Source of the DNA: an uncultured Prevotella sp.
GTDB lineage: Bacteria > Bacteroidota > Bacteroidia > Bacteroidales > Bacteroidaceae
Assembly (NCBI GenBank): GCA_905236165.1
Contig: CAJOOC010000017.1
Coordinates: forward strand, 1 to 37,217
Length of the DNA: 37,217 nt
Reading direction: 5' to 3'
Positions within the stretch are counted from its first letter, which is position 1, and every line of letters begins with the position of its first letter. Positions 1-7,879 of this stretch are shown piece by piece. Below the pieces are notes generated by a model. The model saw only the letters and a list, made by a program, of their open reading frames with translations. It did no database searches and had not been told where the DNA came from. The position numbers and the translations under genes were made by a program.

Positions 1-118
1 CAGAGCCAAGCTTGCTTGGGCTATGCCGAGCGTGAGCATCTTATCTAACTGACAGTATGCACCGAAAGAAAGCAAAAAGATGACAAAACGTCAAACCCAT
101 AATTATTATAAGCATTAC

Positions 119-174
119 GGTGGGAATTAATAGAACCCACCTTTAGGTGGGAATTAATAAATCCCACCTTTTTT
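119..174 (+). terminator. Duplicated GGTGGG/CCCACC hairpin with T-run
   Basis: Two near-identical units lie in tandem, each GGTGGG, an AT-rich loop, then CCCACC (119-141 and 146-168). The second is followed by six T (169-174), as in a Rho-independent terminator. The middle CCCACC (136-141) and GGTGGG (146-151) can also pair with only TTTA between them, so two mutually exclusive folds exist. The likely role is to end a transcript coming from the left of the window. An attenuator role is possible but is not supported by any nearby leader peptide. Confidence 0.55.
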
Positions 175-252
175 ATGCATGTTTTTTGTAAAGCCGACAT
201 GCCATAAAAGCATTAATTATGGTGTAAGACAAGGATAATTGTTTGCAGAAGA

Positions 253-282
253 TTGGGGAATGAGTATTTTTTTGTAACTTTG
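253..282 (+). promoter_or_regulatory. Probable pgk promoter
   Basis: TAACTTTG at 275-282 matches the Bacteroidetes -7 consensus TAnnTTTG. A TTG at 253-255 lies 19 nt upstream, in the right place for the -33 element. The start codon of pgk is about 50 nt downstream, giving a leader of roughly 40 nt. Confidence 0.65.
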
Positions 283-331
283 CACCCGAATAAATCGCAA
301 AGACTTTAATTTTTTATAAAGACAAGAAACA

Positions 332-1600
332 ATGAACATTAAAGATTATGATTTCGCAGGTAAGAAGGCTATTGTTCGCGTAGACTTCAATGTGCCTCTT
401 CAGGATGGCAAGATTACAGACGACACACGTATCAAGGGTGCTCTTCCAACCCTCAAGCTGATTCTTGAGAAGGGTGGTGCGCTGATTATCATGTCACACA
501 TGGGTAAGCCAAAGGGCAAGGTAAAGCCAGAGCTTTCACTGGGACAGATTAAGGACGCCGTTGCTGCTGCGCTGGGTGTTGCAGAGGTTAAGTTTGCTCC
601 TGATTGCGCCAAGGCTGATGCAGAGGCTGCTGCCCTGAAGGCTGGCGAGGTGCTGCTGCTGGAGAACCTCCGTTACTATCCCGAGGAGGAGGGTAAGCCT
701 GTTGGTATTGACAAGGCCGATCCTGCATACGAGGATGCGAAGAAGGCCATGAAGGCAAGTCAGAAGGAGTTTGCTAAGAAGCTCGCTTCTTATGCTGACT
801 GCTGGGTGATGGATGCTTTTGGTACCGCACACCGTAAGCACGCTTCTACGGCTGTCATAGCAGACTATTTCGACAAGGACAACCGCATGCTCGGTCTCCT
901 CATGGAGAAGGAGGTGAAGGCTGTTGACAATGTGCTCAACAATATCAACCGTCCATTCGTGGCTATCATGGGTGGCTCAAAGGTGTCTTCAAAGATTGGT
1001 ATTATCGAGAACCTGCTCGGCAAGGTTGACAAGCTCATCCTCTGCGGTGGTATGACATATACCTTCTCTAAGGCTCACGGCGGCGAGATTGGTCAGTCTA
1101 TCGTAGAGCTCGACAAGCTCGACGTAGCTCTGGGCGTTGAGGAGTTGGCAAAGAAGAACGGCGTAGAGCTCGTGCTCGGCACCGACTGCACTGCTACCGA
1201 CGGTCTTGATTTCAGCACACTCTCTGTAAAGCCAGGTGCGAAGATTATCACTTGCCCATCTAACGCTGTTCCTGCTGACCTGGAGGGTGTTGACGCAGGT
1301 CCGAACAGCCAGGCAGCCTTCAAGGCAGCTATCAAGGGCGCAAAGACCATCCTCTGGAACGGTCCTGCAGGCGTCTTTGAGTGCGACGAGTTCACCGCAG
1401 GCTCACGTGCCATCGGTGACGCTATCGCTGAGGCAACGGCAGAGGGAGCCTTCTCACTCATCGGTGGTGGCGACTCTGTAGCTTGTGTAAACAAGTTCGG
1501 CCTAGCCGACAAGGTGTCTTACATCTCTACCGGTGGTGGTGCACTCCTCGAAGCTATCGAGGGCAAGGTGCTCCCAGGCGTAGCAGCTGTACAGGGATAA
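332..1600 (+). CDS. pgk: Phosphoglycerate kinase
   Basis: Cytosolic glycolytic enzyme that transfers the acyl phosphate of 1,3-bisphosphoglycerate to ADP, giving ATP and 3-phosphoglycerate. The 422-residue protein is of normal family length and complete. Recognisable family motifs are VDFNVPL near residue 18, SHMGKPKG near residue 55, [14 protein letters not shown] near residue 110, MDAFGTAHR near residue 160, and the C-terminal nucleotide-binding GGGDS followed by STGGGA. The chosen ATG follows an A-rich leader (aagaaaca), and the N-terminus [20 protein letters not shown] aligns with the family from the first residues. It appears monocistronic: it has its own promoter at about 253-282 and a 13-bp-stem terminator directly after the stop. 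The next gene is convergent. Confidence 0.97.
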   Translation: MNIKDYDFAGKKAIVRVDFNVPLQDGKITDDTRIKGALPTLKLILEKGGALIIMSHMGKPKGKVKPELSLGQIKDAVAAALGVAEVKFAPDCAKADAEAAALKAGEVLLLENLRYYPEEEGKPVGIDKADPAYEDAKKAMKASQKEFAKKLASYADCWVMDAFGTAHRKHASTAVIADYFDKDNRMLGLLMEKEVKAVDNVLNNINRPFVAIMGGSKVSSKIGIIENLLGKVDKLILCGGMTYTFSKAHGGEIGQSIVELDKLDVALGVEELAKKNGVELVLGTDCTATDGLDFSTLSVKPGAKIITCPSNAVPADLEGVDAGPNSQAAFKAAIKGAKTILWNGPAGVFECDEFTAGSRAIGDAIAEATAEGAFSLIGGGDSVACVNKFGLADKVSYISTGGGALLEAIEGKVLPGVAAVQG

Positions 1601-1629
1601 GCTATCCCATTGAAATACGACAAAAATTA

Positions 1630-1677
1630 AACTCCCCCGATGTAGGAATAAATCCTTGCATCGGGGGAGTTCTTTAT
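1630..1677. terminator. Terminator after pgk, possibly bidirectional
   Basis: A perfect 13-bp stem pairs AACTCCCCCGATG (1630-1642) with CATCGGGGGAGTT (1659-1671), followed on the plus strand by CTTTAT. On the minus strand the same stem is followed by TTTAATTTTTG, so it could also end the convergent transcript that finishes with the phosphohexomutase gene at 1750. Confidence 0.85.
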
Positions 1678-1749
1678 AATTAGTAGTTAAAGGAGTTAAG
1701 ACATTTGCTAAGATGAAGAACTCCTGTATTTGGGCTAATCGGCTATTTG

Positions 1750-3183
1750 TTAGCTCATGCTATAGACAATGTCCATGATGGACTTGGCAAGGGCATCGGC
1801 CTCTTCTATTGTGTGGGCCTCGCTGTAAACGCGGATGATGGGTTCGGTATTCGACTTACGCAGGTGTACCCACTTGTCGGCAAAGTCGAGCTTTACGCCG
1901 TCGATATCGTTTACCTGCACATCGGGCTGTGAAGCATACATCTTCTTCACCTTCAGTAGGATGGCATCGACATCGGTGTCAGGGGTGAGGTCTATGCGGT
2001 TCTTTGCTATGAAGTATTCTGGGAATGTGGCACGCAGTTCGCTCACCTTGCAGCCCTTCTGCGCCAACGAGCTGAGGAATAGCGCTATGCCCACGAGGGC
2101 ATCACGACCGTAGTGGCTCTCGGGATAGATTATTCCACCGTTGCCTTCACCGCCAATCACGGCTCCGACCTCCTTCATCTTCGTCGTTACGTTCACCTCA
2201 CCAACGGCAGCAGCGCTGTAGGTGCCGCCATATTTCTCCGTAATATCACGAAGGGCACGGGTGGAGGAGAGGTTGCTGACAGTGGTCAGTGGGCTCTGTC
2301 CTTGTGCCTGCGATAATATCGCAGGCTCTCCAACAACAAGTGAGGAGAGCACATAGTCAGCCACGCTGACGAGGGTGTATTCTTCTCCGAACATCTTGCC
2401 GTCTTCACAGATAAATGCGAGACGGTCTACGTCGGGATCTACTACGATGCCCAGATCGTAGCCTCCGCCCTTCAGGGCATCCATGATGCCGCTGAGATTC
2501 TTCTCAAGGGGTTCTGGGTTATGGGCGAAATCACCGTTGGCCTCACCATTGAGGAAGGTATATTCCACACTAAGCCGGTCGAGCAGGGTAGGGAGGATGA
2601 TGCCGCCCACGCTGTTGATGGAGTCTACGACAACGCGGAAATGTGCCTTCTTGACAGCTTCGGCATCCACGAGTTTCAACCCCATCACTGCATCGACGTG
2701 ACGCTCATCAAAGCTCTCCTCGCTGTAGTGTCCCAGATGGTCTACATCGGCGTACTGGAAGTCTTCGCTTTCAGCTATGCTGAGCACCTCGTTGCCGTCG
2801 GCAGCGCTGAGGAATTCTCCCTTGTTATTAAGCAACTTCAGCGCGTTCCAGTGACGTGGGTTGTGGGATGCGGTGATGATGATGCCGCCATCGGCACCAG
2901 ACATCGTGACGGCAAGTTCGGTGGTGGGGGTGGAGGCAAGTCCGATGTTTACAACATCGTAACCCATGCCGAGCAGGGTGCCGCAGACCACGTTCTTCAC
3001 CATCTCGCCAGAGATGCGTGCGTCGCGTCCCACCACGATACGGCCAGAGCCGTTAGGCGTAGACTGACGTATGAAGGTGGCGTATGCCGTCGTGAACTTT
3101 ACGATGTCAAGTGGATTGAGCGTGTCGCCCGTAGGTCCGCCGATGGTTCCGCGGATGCCTGATATGGATTTGATTAGTGACAT
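1750..3183 (-). CDS. glmM: Phosphoglucosamine mutase / phosphohexomutase
   Basis: Alpha-D-phosphohexomutase of 477 residues. It most likely interconverts glucosamine-6-phosphate and glucosamine-1-phosphate on the route to UDP-GlcNAc for peptidoglycan and LPS. Visible landmarks are the N-terminal SISGIRG, the phosphoserine loop TASHNP with Ser106, the metal-binding DPDVDR in the middle domain, the sugar-binding GEGNGG loop, and the C-terminal phosphate-binding RKSNTEP. The sugar loop reads GEGNGG rather than the GEQSGH of proteobacterial GlmM, so a phosphomannomutase or dual activity cannot be excluded. It is the last gene of the long minus-strand series, 49 nt after the DUF4827-like lipoprotein gene. 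That spacer is filled with an AATTAAC-type mini-repeat. Confidence 0.88.
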   Translation of the reverse strand: MSLIKSISGIRGTIGGPTGDTLNPLDIVKFTTAYATFIRQSTPNGSGRIVVGRDARISGEMVKNVVCGTLLGMGYDVVNIGLASTPTTELAVTMSGADGGIIITASHNPRHWNALKLLNNKGEFLSAADGNEVLSIAESEDFQYADVDHLGHYSEESFDERHVDAVMGLKLVDAEAVKKAHFRVVVDSINSVGGIILPTLLDRLSVEYTFLNGEANGDFAHNPEPLEKNLSGIMDALKGGGYDLGIVVDPDVDRLAFICEDGKMFGEEYTLVSVADYVLSSLVVGEPAILSQAQGQSPLTTVSNLSSTRALRDITEKYGGTYSAAAVGEVNVTTKMKEVGAVIGGEGNGGIIYPESHYGRDALVGIALFLSSLAQKGCKVSELRATFPEYFIAKNRIDLTPDTDVDAILLKVKKMYASQPDVQVNDIDGVKLDFADKWVHLRKSNTEPIIRVYSEAHTIEEADALAKSIMDIVYSMS

Positions 3184-3188
3184 TATTT

Positions 3189-3226
3189 CGAATTAACAAA
3201 TTAACTAATTATCGAATTAACGAATA
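3189..3226. repeat. AATTAAC-type intergenic mini-repeat, copy 1
   Basis: The spacer between the DUF4827-like gene and the phosphohexomutase gene consists of degenerate tandem CGAATTAAC / AAATTAAC units. The same kind of sequence recurs at 7048-7087, between the purine nucleoside phosphorylase and thiL genes. Confidence 0.7.
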
Positions 3227-3232
3227 AAGATG

Positions 3233-3877
3233 TCAGATACCTCGTTCGAAGGTTAACTCATATTCGCAGGCATAGACGCCGGTCTGTGCGTAGGCATGTC
3301 CTTGGTCGTGGGGCAGTATGACTTTGACGTGTGCCAGTTCGGCCTCTTCAGAGTCTATGCGAACAAGGTTGATGTATGACAGCGGTACGAGCCATCCTGT
3401 GGGTACGGAGGAACTGTTGTATCTGTTTTTCATGATACCATAGACGAATGTGGCGTTGAAGGTTCCACTGGTGTTCTTTACAGTCATCTTGTCAACGGAA
3501 TTGGCCAGTACGCTAAATCCTTCGTTGAAGGTTTGTAGGGAGTCGCCGTTGATGTTCCATTCGGTGAAGCGCACCAGTACCGTGGCGCTTTCTCCGTCTT
3601 CAAGCATCTTGCCAAGTCCCTTGCCCTTGCTGCATATCTGCATATACACACCACTTGAGGGGAAGAGGACATACTCGTTCTTGGTGGTGTCGGTGGTCAT
3701 GCCCTGACTGTTGAAGTCGCTTTCGGAGATAACCTTTATTTTGTTCTTCGTGATATATTCCTGAATAGCATTCAGCTCGCGGTCACGCTGTTCGGCATAG
3801 GTCTCTGTCTCGCTGCATGATATGAATGACATGCCGGCAACGAGGGTGAATAATAATGTATAGAGTGCTTTCTTCAT
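3233..3877 (-). CDS. DUF4827-like lipoprotein
   Basis: Predicted lipoprotein of 214 residues. I chose the internal ATG at 3877 because it begins a typical lipoprotein signal (MKKALYTLLFTLVAGMSFIS, lipobox Cys21). The longer open frame to 3943 would add 22 polar residues and would run through the promoter at 3913-3943. After the Cys comes SETETYAEQRDRELNAIQEY, then a beta-rich body with VYMQICSKGKG and an RFTEWNI segment. This pattern resembles the Bacteroidales DUF4827 family, related in fold to FKBP-like proteins, but no enzymatic function is established. It lies between the DHH phosphoesterase and the phosphohexomutase genes and has its own promoter. Family assignment is from memory of the pattern, not a search. 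Confidence 0.75.
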   Translation of the reverse strand: MKKALYTLLFTLVAGMSFISCSETETYAEQRDRELNAIQEYITKNKIKVISESDFNSQGMTTDTTKNEYVLFPSSGVYMQICSKGKGLGKMLEDGESATVLVRFTEWNINGDSLQTFNEGFSVLANSVDKMTVKNTSGTFNATFVYGIMKNRYNSSSVPTGWLVPLSYINLVRIDSEEAELAHVKVILPHDQGHAYAQTGVYACEYELTFERGI

Positions 3878-3912
3878 TGTACGAATAGTGGATACTTCTT
3901 GAAATTTAGGGC

Positions 3913-3943
3913 CAAAGGTACTACTATTTTTTGAGATATGCAA
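3913..3943 (-). promoter_or_regulatory. Promoter of the DUF4827-like gene
   Basis: Read on the minus strand, TTG (3943-3941) is followed after 20 nt by TACCTTTG (3920-3913). This matches the Bacteroidetes -33/-7 pattern, and the chosen ATG at 3877 lies about 35 nt downstream. The position also argues against the longer start at 3943. Confidence 0.7.
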
Positions 3944-3967
3944 GGAAATAATGTTTTTTAACCCCTA

Positions 3968-5008
3968 TTACAGCAGTTGGGCATAGTTCTGTATGGCTTG
4001 TCTGACAATTATCTCGGCTTCCTTAAGGGAGCAGAAGAGTTTGCCTCCTGATGCATTCTTATGGCCTCCTCCGTTGAAGAATTTCTCTGCCATCTCGTTG
4101 CAGGGGAAGTCATCGACGCTGCGCAGGCTTATCCAAATGACGTTCTTCTTGTCGGTGTCCTCACGCATGGATATTGAGAGACGGTGGTTGCGCAGTTGTA
4201 GCGGTATGTTCACCAATCCCTCTGCGTCGCCCTTGATGAAATGAAAGCGTTTCTGGTCTTCGCGGGAGAGGGTGTAGTAAGAGGCGCGAAGCGGCGTCAT
4301 AATTCTTAACTTCTGATATAGTACATATCCTGTAAGTCTCATGCGGTCAATGCTATATACGTTGTATATGTTGCGATAAATCTTATCTTTATCTATACCC
4401 TTTGCCAGAAGCAGGGAGATAATGCTGTATATCTCGGGTCGCGTGCTGCTGTAGGTAAAGCCTCCCGTATCTGTCATCATGCCGCAATAGATGTTTACGG
4501 CCATCTCGCGCGTCATCGCCTCATAGCCTCCTAACTGCCATATAAGGCGGAAGATAATCTCGCTGGTGCTTGACAGCTCGGGTAATGAGATTTGCTGAAC
4601 GGCTTTGATGTCGGGATTGAGGTGGTGGTCTATCAGTAGTATTGGCTTGCCGCAAGTTGACAGTATGGGGTTCAGCTCCAGGCCAGTGCGTGAGAGCACG
4701 TTAAGGTCGAGGATGCAGACGAGGTCGCATTCAGCAATGAGTTGTTTTGCCTCATCTTTCTTCTTGTCGTAGCGAAGGATATTGTTCTGTCCGGGCATCC
4801 AATGCAGGAAGTCGGGATATTGGTCGGGGGCTACGACGGTGGCCTTCTTTCCCTGCTGCCTGAGATATTCTGCCCATGCCAGTGAGGCCCCAAGAGCATC
4901 GCCGTCAGCATTAACGTGGCAGATGAGTACTATGTTGTTAACAGAAGAAATGAGGTCGCGCAACTGTGCGACCTCATTGTCTTTTATAATGCTTATGTCC
5001 AGATTCAT
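3968..5008 (-). CDS. DHH-family phosphoesterase (NrnA-like)
   Basis: 346-residue DHH/DHHA1 phosphoesterase, probably a bifunctional oligoribonuclease (nanoRNase) and 3'-phosphoadenosine-5'-phosphate phosphatase acting in the cytosol. The manganese-binding motifs are visible: H31 with D35 and D37 in CHVNADGDALG, D101 in CILDLN, and the signature DHH at 127-129. TDTGGF follows, and the DHHA1 substrate motif GGGHKNASGG sits near the C-terminus (about residue 315). Length and motif order fit NrnA rather than RecJ or the membrane-bound GdpP type. The gene starts only 2 nt after the nucleotidyltransferase stop, so the two are probably cotranscribed and translationally coupled. Confidence 0.9.
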   Translation of the reverse strand: MNLDISIIKDNEVAQLRDLISSVNNIVLICHVNADGDALGASLAWAEYLRQQGKKATVVAPDQYPDFLHWMPGQNNILRYDKKKDEAKQLIAECDLVCILDLNVLSRTGLELNPILSTCGKPILLIDHHLNPDIKAVQQISLPELSSTSEIIFRLIWQLGGYEAMTREMAVNIYCGMMTDTGGFTYSSTRPEIYSIISLLLAKGIDKDKIYRNIYNVYSIDRMRLTGYVLYQKLRIMTPLRASYYTLSREDQKRFHFIKGDAEGLVNIPLQLRNHRLSISMREDTDKKNVIWISLRSVDDFPCNEMAEKFFNGGGHKNASGGKLFCSLKEAEIIVRQAIQNYAQLL

Positions 5009-5010
5009 TC

Positions 5011-5934
5011 TTAGAAGAGCTTGTTTGGATATACGCCTTCTTCCACAAGCTTCGCTATGCGTGCTACGGTGTCAGGACGGTCTTCAGAATATGTTACGCC
5101 GAACCATTTGCTGGTGGTGTCAAGTACCTTACATGTCGCTGTGCCCTCGTTGATGAGCTTGTTGACCATCAGCGGAATGAAGAACTCAGACTTGAGGTTT
5201 GCAATGTTGGCTGGATCGGAGAGAAACTCCTTGAAGTATTCCTCGCTGTAATTGAAGTAGTCGGGTGTGAAGCCCCACATATTCATTGATACGGGCGCAT
5301 TGTCTTCAATGTTTACCCATTCCCCATCGTCCTTGTTATCAGCACGATAAGCCACTTGTCCGTTCTCCAAACGTGCTATCTTCGTGCGCTCTACGCAGGT
5401 GGTGAGGCATCCGTTCTCGTCTTTCGAGCAGATGCCGCGGCTCACGGTGCCATTCTCCGAGAGGGTGTTGCCAACGCGGAATCCCACCATAGCATACTGT
5501 CCCTTGGCACCTTCGGGCAGCTCAGAGAGGAACTTACCGATTACCATGAAGGCATCGCGGTTGTAGAAGTCATCGCAGTTGATGACGCAGAAAGGCTCCT
5601 TGATGACACCCTTGCCCATCAGGACGGCGTGGTTGGTGCCCCATGGTTTCTGACGTCCCTCAGGAACGCTGAAGCCTTCGGGCAGAGCGTCGATGCTTTG
5701 GAAGCAGAGCTCACACTGCACCTTGCCCTCATACTTTGAAAGTATCTGTGTACGGAACTGCTCTTCGAAGTCTTTGCGTATAACCCATACGATCTTGCCG
5801 AAGCCGGCCTGTATGGCATCATAAATACTGTAGTCCATGATTGTCTCGCCGTTAGGGCCGAGACCGTCAAGCTGCTTCAGACCGCCATAACGGCTGCCCA
5901 TGCCTGCAGCAAGAAGAAATAGTGTTGGTTTCAT
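5011..5934 (-). CDS. Sugar-phosphate nucleotidyltransferase-like protein
   Basis: 307-residue protein with a GT-A-like nucleotidyltransferase fold. The N-terminus carries the NTP-binding signature LLAAGMGSRYGGLKQLD (residues 7-23). A KPWGTNHAVL segment and the metal-binding-type INCDDFY segment lie around residues 96-125. This is the layout of enzymes that transfer a nucleotidyl group to a sugar or choline phosphate. The substrate cannot be read from the sequence, and no partner sugar-modifying gene is adjacent. The gene sits directly before the DHH phosphoesterase (2-nt gap) and 65 nt after thiL, across a spacer holding an ATTGAAGATTG-type mini-repeat. I am confident of the family and not of the substrate. 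Confidence 0.82.
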   Translation of the reverse strand: MKPTLFLLAAGMGSRYGGLKQLDGLGPNGETIMDYSIYDAIQAGFGKIVWVIRKDFEEQFRTQILSKYEGKVQCELCFQSIDALPEGFSVPEGRQKPWGTNHAVLMGKGVIKEPFCVINCDDFYNRDAFMVIGKFLSELPEGAKGQYAMVGFRVGNTLSENGTVSRGICSKDENGCLTTCVERTKIARLENGQVAYRADNKDDGEWVNIEDNAPVSMNMWGFTPDYFNYSEEYFKEFLSDPANIANLKSEFFIPLMVNKLINEGTATCKVLDTTSKWFGVTYSEDRPDTVARIAKLVEEGVYPNKLF

Positions 5935-5971
5935 AGAGTTTTGTCTTATTTATAGTAAAATTGATATAAAC

Positions 5972-6003
5972 TTTCAATCTTCAATCTTCAATTTTCAATT
6001 TAC
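5972..6003. repeat. ATTGAAGATTG-type mini-repeat, copy 1
   Basis: The spacer between thiL and the nucleotidyltransferase gene contains tandem TTCAATC / TTCAATT units. The reverse complement of the same unit forms the array at 33,017-33,060 in the SusC/fasciclin cluster. Confidence 0.7.
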
Positions 6004-7040
6004 ATATGTTGCCACCCCTGTGCTTTCAACTCAAATTCGTTGCTGTCGCGGGCTACGAGCATCAGTCCGAGGTCGGGCTTGGTGATATGTCCTATCACCT
6101 TGACATCATCCATAGCCTGAAGCTTGTCATTGTCGCCGATGGGACATGTGAAGACAAGTTCATAGTCTTCGCCGCCGTTGAGGGCGCAGGTGGTAACGTT
6201 CATGTTCAGCTCTTCAGCCATCACGGCAGTTTGATAGTCTATTGGCAGGAACTTCTCAAAGATGCGGCATCCCGTACCTGACTGCTTACAGATGTGATGC
6301 AACTCAGATGACAGACCGTCGGAGATGTCCATCATTGCCGTAGGACGTATGCCTGCCTGGCGTAGCTTTTCGATGATGTCGCCGCGTGCCTCCGTCTGCA
6401 GTTGACGCTGGATGAGGTATTCCTTGCCTGCAAAGTCCGGGTTCCAGGGTGTATCCTTGTCTATCTTGCCTTCCTTGAGCTGCTGATAGTAAACAGCCTT
6501 CTCACGTTCCAGCAGTTGCAGTCCCATATATGCCGCTCCCAAATCGCCGGAGACACATACGAGGTCTGTCTCCTTAGCTCCGCTACGGTATATGATGTCT
6601 TCCTTCTTGGCCTCTCCGATGCATGTGATGCTGATGGCCAGGCCTGTCAGCGATGCTGTGGTGTCACCACCAACGATGTCCACGCCCCATTTCTCACATG
6701 CCATCCTCATACCTGAGTAGAAGTCTTCGAGGTCTTCAACGACGAAACGCTTTGACAGAGCTATGCTGACGAGAATCTGACGTGGCGTGCCGCCCATAGC
6801 GAAGATGTCGCTGATGTTCACCATTGCCGACTTATACCCCAGATGCTTCATATCGACGTATGTGAGGTCGAAGTGCACCCCTTCCATGAGCATGTCGGTA
6901 GTGACAAGTGTCTCAGCATCTGCGTTATGAATAACGGCACAATCATCACCAATACCAGTGACGGTAGAGGTGTTTTGTGGCTTTATGTCTTTGGCAAGAT
7001 GGTCTATGAGGCCGAACTCACCGAGTTTTGATATATCCAA
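6000..7040 (-). CDS. thiL: Thiamine-monophosphate kinase
   Basis: 346-residue ATP-dependent kinase that phosphorylates thiamine monophosphate to the active cofactor thiamine diphosphate. Family landmarks are GIGDDCAV near the N-terminus (Asp32-Asp33, Mg-ATP binding), TTDMLMEGVHFD, the NISDIFAMGG helix, GGDTTAS near residue 120, and DISDGLSSEL near residue 215, which forms part of the active site. Length matches the family. It follows the purine nucleoside phosphorylase gene by 35 nt on the same strand. No other thiamine gene and no TPP riboswitch is apparent nearby, so it seems to be expressed as part of the housekeeping run. Confidence 0.94.
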   Translation of the reverse strand: MDISKLGEFGLIDHLAKDIKPQNTSTVTGIGDDCAVIHNADAETLVTTDMLMEGVHFDLTYVDMKHLGYKSAMVNISDIFAMGGTPRQILVSIALSKRFVVEDLEDFYSGMRMACEKWGVDIVGGDTTASLTGLAISITCIGEAKKEDIIYRSGAKETDLVCVSGDLGAAYMGLQLLEREKAVYYQQLKEGKIDKDTPWNPDFAGKEYLIQRQLQTEARGDIIEKLRQAGIRPTAMMDISDGLSSELHHICKQSGTGCRIFEKFLPIDYQTAVMAEELNMNVTTCALNGGEDYELVFTCPIGDNDKLQAMDDVKVIGHITKPDLGLMLVARDSNEFELKAQGWQHM

Positions 7041-7047
7041 ACCTTTT

Positions 7048-7087
7048 CGAATTAACGAATTAACAAATTAGCAAATTAACGAATTAT
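7048..7087. repeat. AATTAAC-type intergenic mini-repeat, copy 2
   Basis: Tandem CGAATTAAC / CAAATTA units occupy the punA-thiL spacer. They run across the TAA stop codon (7076-7078) and the last two or three codons of the upstream gene. The repeat matches the one at 3189-3226. Confidence 0.7.
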
Positions 7088-7879
7088 CTCTTTGATGAGC
7101 AATGTCATCTTTGGCTGTGCCGCGTTGGCGGCTTCTGTCACCTCTTCGTGAGTGGCTTCTGTTGGTGTGTCGCTGATGCCCATGTTTGTTATGATGCTGA
7201 TTCCAAACACTTTGATGCCACAGTGGCGCGCTACTATTACCTCTGGCACTGTGCTCATGCCAATGGCGTCGGCACCAAGGGCGTGGAAGGCTCTGTATTC
7301 TGCCGGAGTCTCATAGCTTGGTCCTTGTGCTCCGAGGTATGTGCCGTGCATGATACGCATGTTGTGTTCAGCTGCAATACTGTCGGCAAGTGCTATGAGT
7401 CCGCGGTCGTAGGCTTCGTGCATATCGGGAAAGCGTGGTCCGGTAGGAATATTCTTGCCCCGCAGCGGGTGCTCTGGGAAGAAATTTATGTGGTCGGTGA
7501 TTATCATCAAGTCGCCTACGCGGAAGTCTTTGTTTGCGCCTCCTGCGGCGTTGCTCACGATGAGTGTCTTTATTCCCAACTCATACATCACGCGTATGGG
7601 GAACGTCACCTCCTGCATGCTGTATCCCTCATAGTAGTGGAAGCGTCCCTTCATGGCTAGGATTGTCTTGCTCCCGAGGGTGCCAATGATGAGGCGTCCG
7701 TCATGTCCTTCAACGGTGGAGACGGGAAAATGCGGTATGTCCTTATAGGCCATCTCCCATGTGATGTCTATCTCGCTGGCCAGTTCTCCAAGGCCGGAAC
7801 CCAAAACTATGGCAGTATCAGGCTGGGAGGGAATACGTTCCCTAAGCCATTTCGCTGTTTCTTGTATTTTGGTGTACAT
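7076..7879 (-). CDS. punA: Purine nucleoside phosphorylase
   Basis: 267-residue cytosolic enzyme that phosphorolyses purine (deoxy)nucleosides to free base and (deoxy)ribose-1-phosphate in purine salvage. It belongs to the trimeric, eukaryote-like class: VLGSGLGELA near residue 26, VEGHDGRL, the phosphate-binding GRFHYYEGY, the VSNAAGGAN loop near residue 115, GPSYETPAEYR, and the base-binding segment IGMSTVPEV followed by ITNMG. Its start overlaps the end of lpxK by 38 nt, which suggests translational coupling. The last codons and stop lie within an AATTAAC-type mini-repeat. A methylthioadenosine phosphorylase is less likely given the SNAAGG and STVPEV signatures. Confidence 0.92.
   Translation of the reverse strand: MYTKIQETAKWLRERIPSQPDTAIVLGSGLGELASEIDITWEMAYKDIPHFPVSTVEGHDGRLIIGTLGSKTILAMKGRFHYYEGYSMQEVTFPIRVMYELGIKTLIVSNAAGGANKDFRVGDLMIITDHINFFPEHPLRGKNIPTGPRFPDMHEAYDRGLIALADSIAAEHNMRIMHGTYLGAQGPSYETPAEYRAFHALGADAIGMSTVPEVIVARHCGIKVFGISIITNMGISDTPTEATHEEVTEAANAAQPKMTLLIKEIIR

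Larger units (their letters stand above)
1..331. other. Intergenic / left edge, no gene seen
   Basis: I see no convincing gene here. The extreme left edge holds a short palindrome, CCAAGC-TT-GCTTGG at 6-19, which may be the tail of a feature lying outside the window. The rest is the leader region of pgk. It contains the repeated hairpin unit at 119-174 and the pgk promoter around 253-282, both listed separately. Confidence 0.6.

Noticed and set aside
1..60. Possible 3' end of a coding gene at the left edge
   Set aside because: A short frame ends near 51 (…AMPSVSILSN), but fewer than 20 codons are visible and nothing recognisable can be supported.
2521..3162. Open frame of 213 codons on the plus strand
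   Set aside because: Antisense to the phosphohexomutase gene, which carries all family motifs; no independent evidence for the overlapping frame.
3878..3943. N-terminal extension of the DUF4827-like lipoprotein to an upstream ATG
   Set aside because: It would place polar residues before a clear lipoprotein signal peptide and would overlap the -33/-7 promoter elements at 3913-3943.
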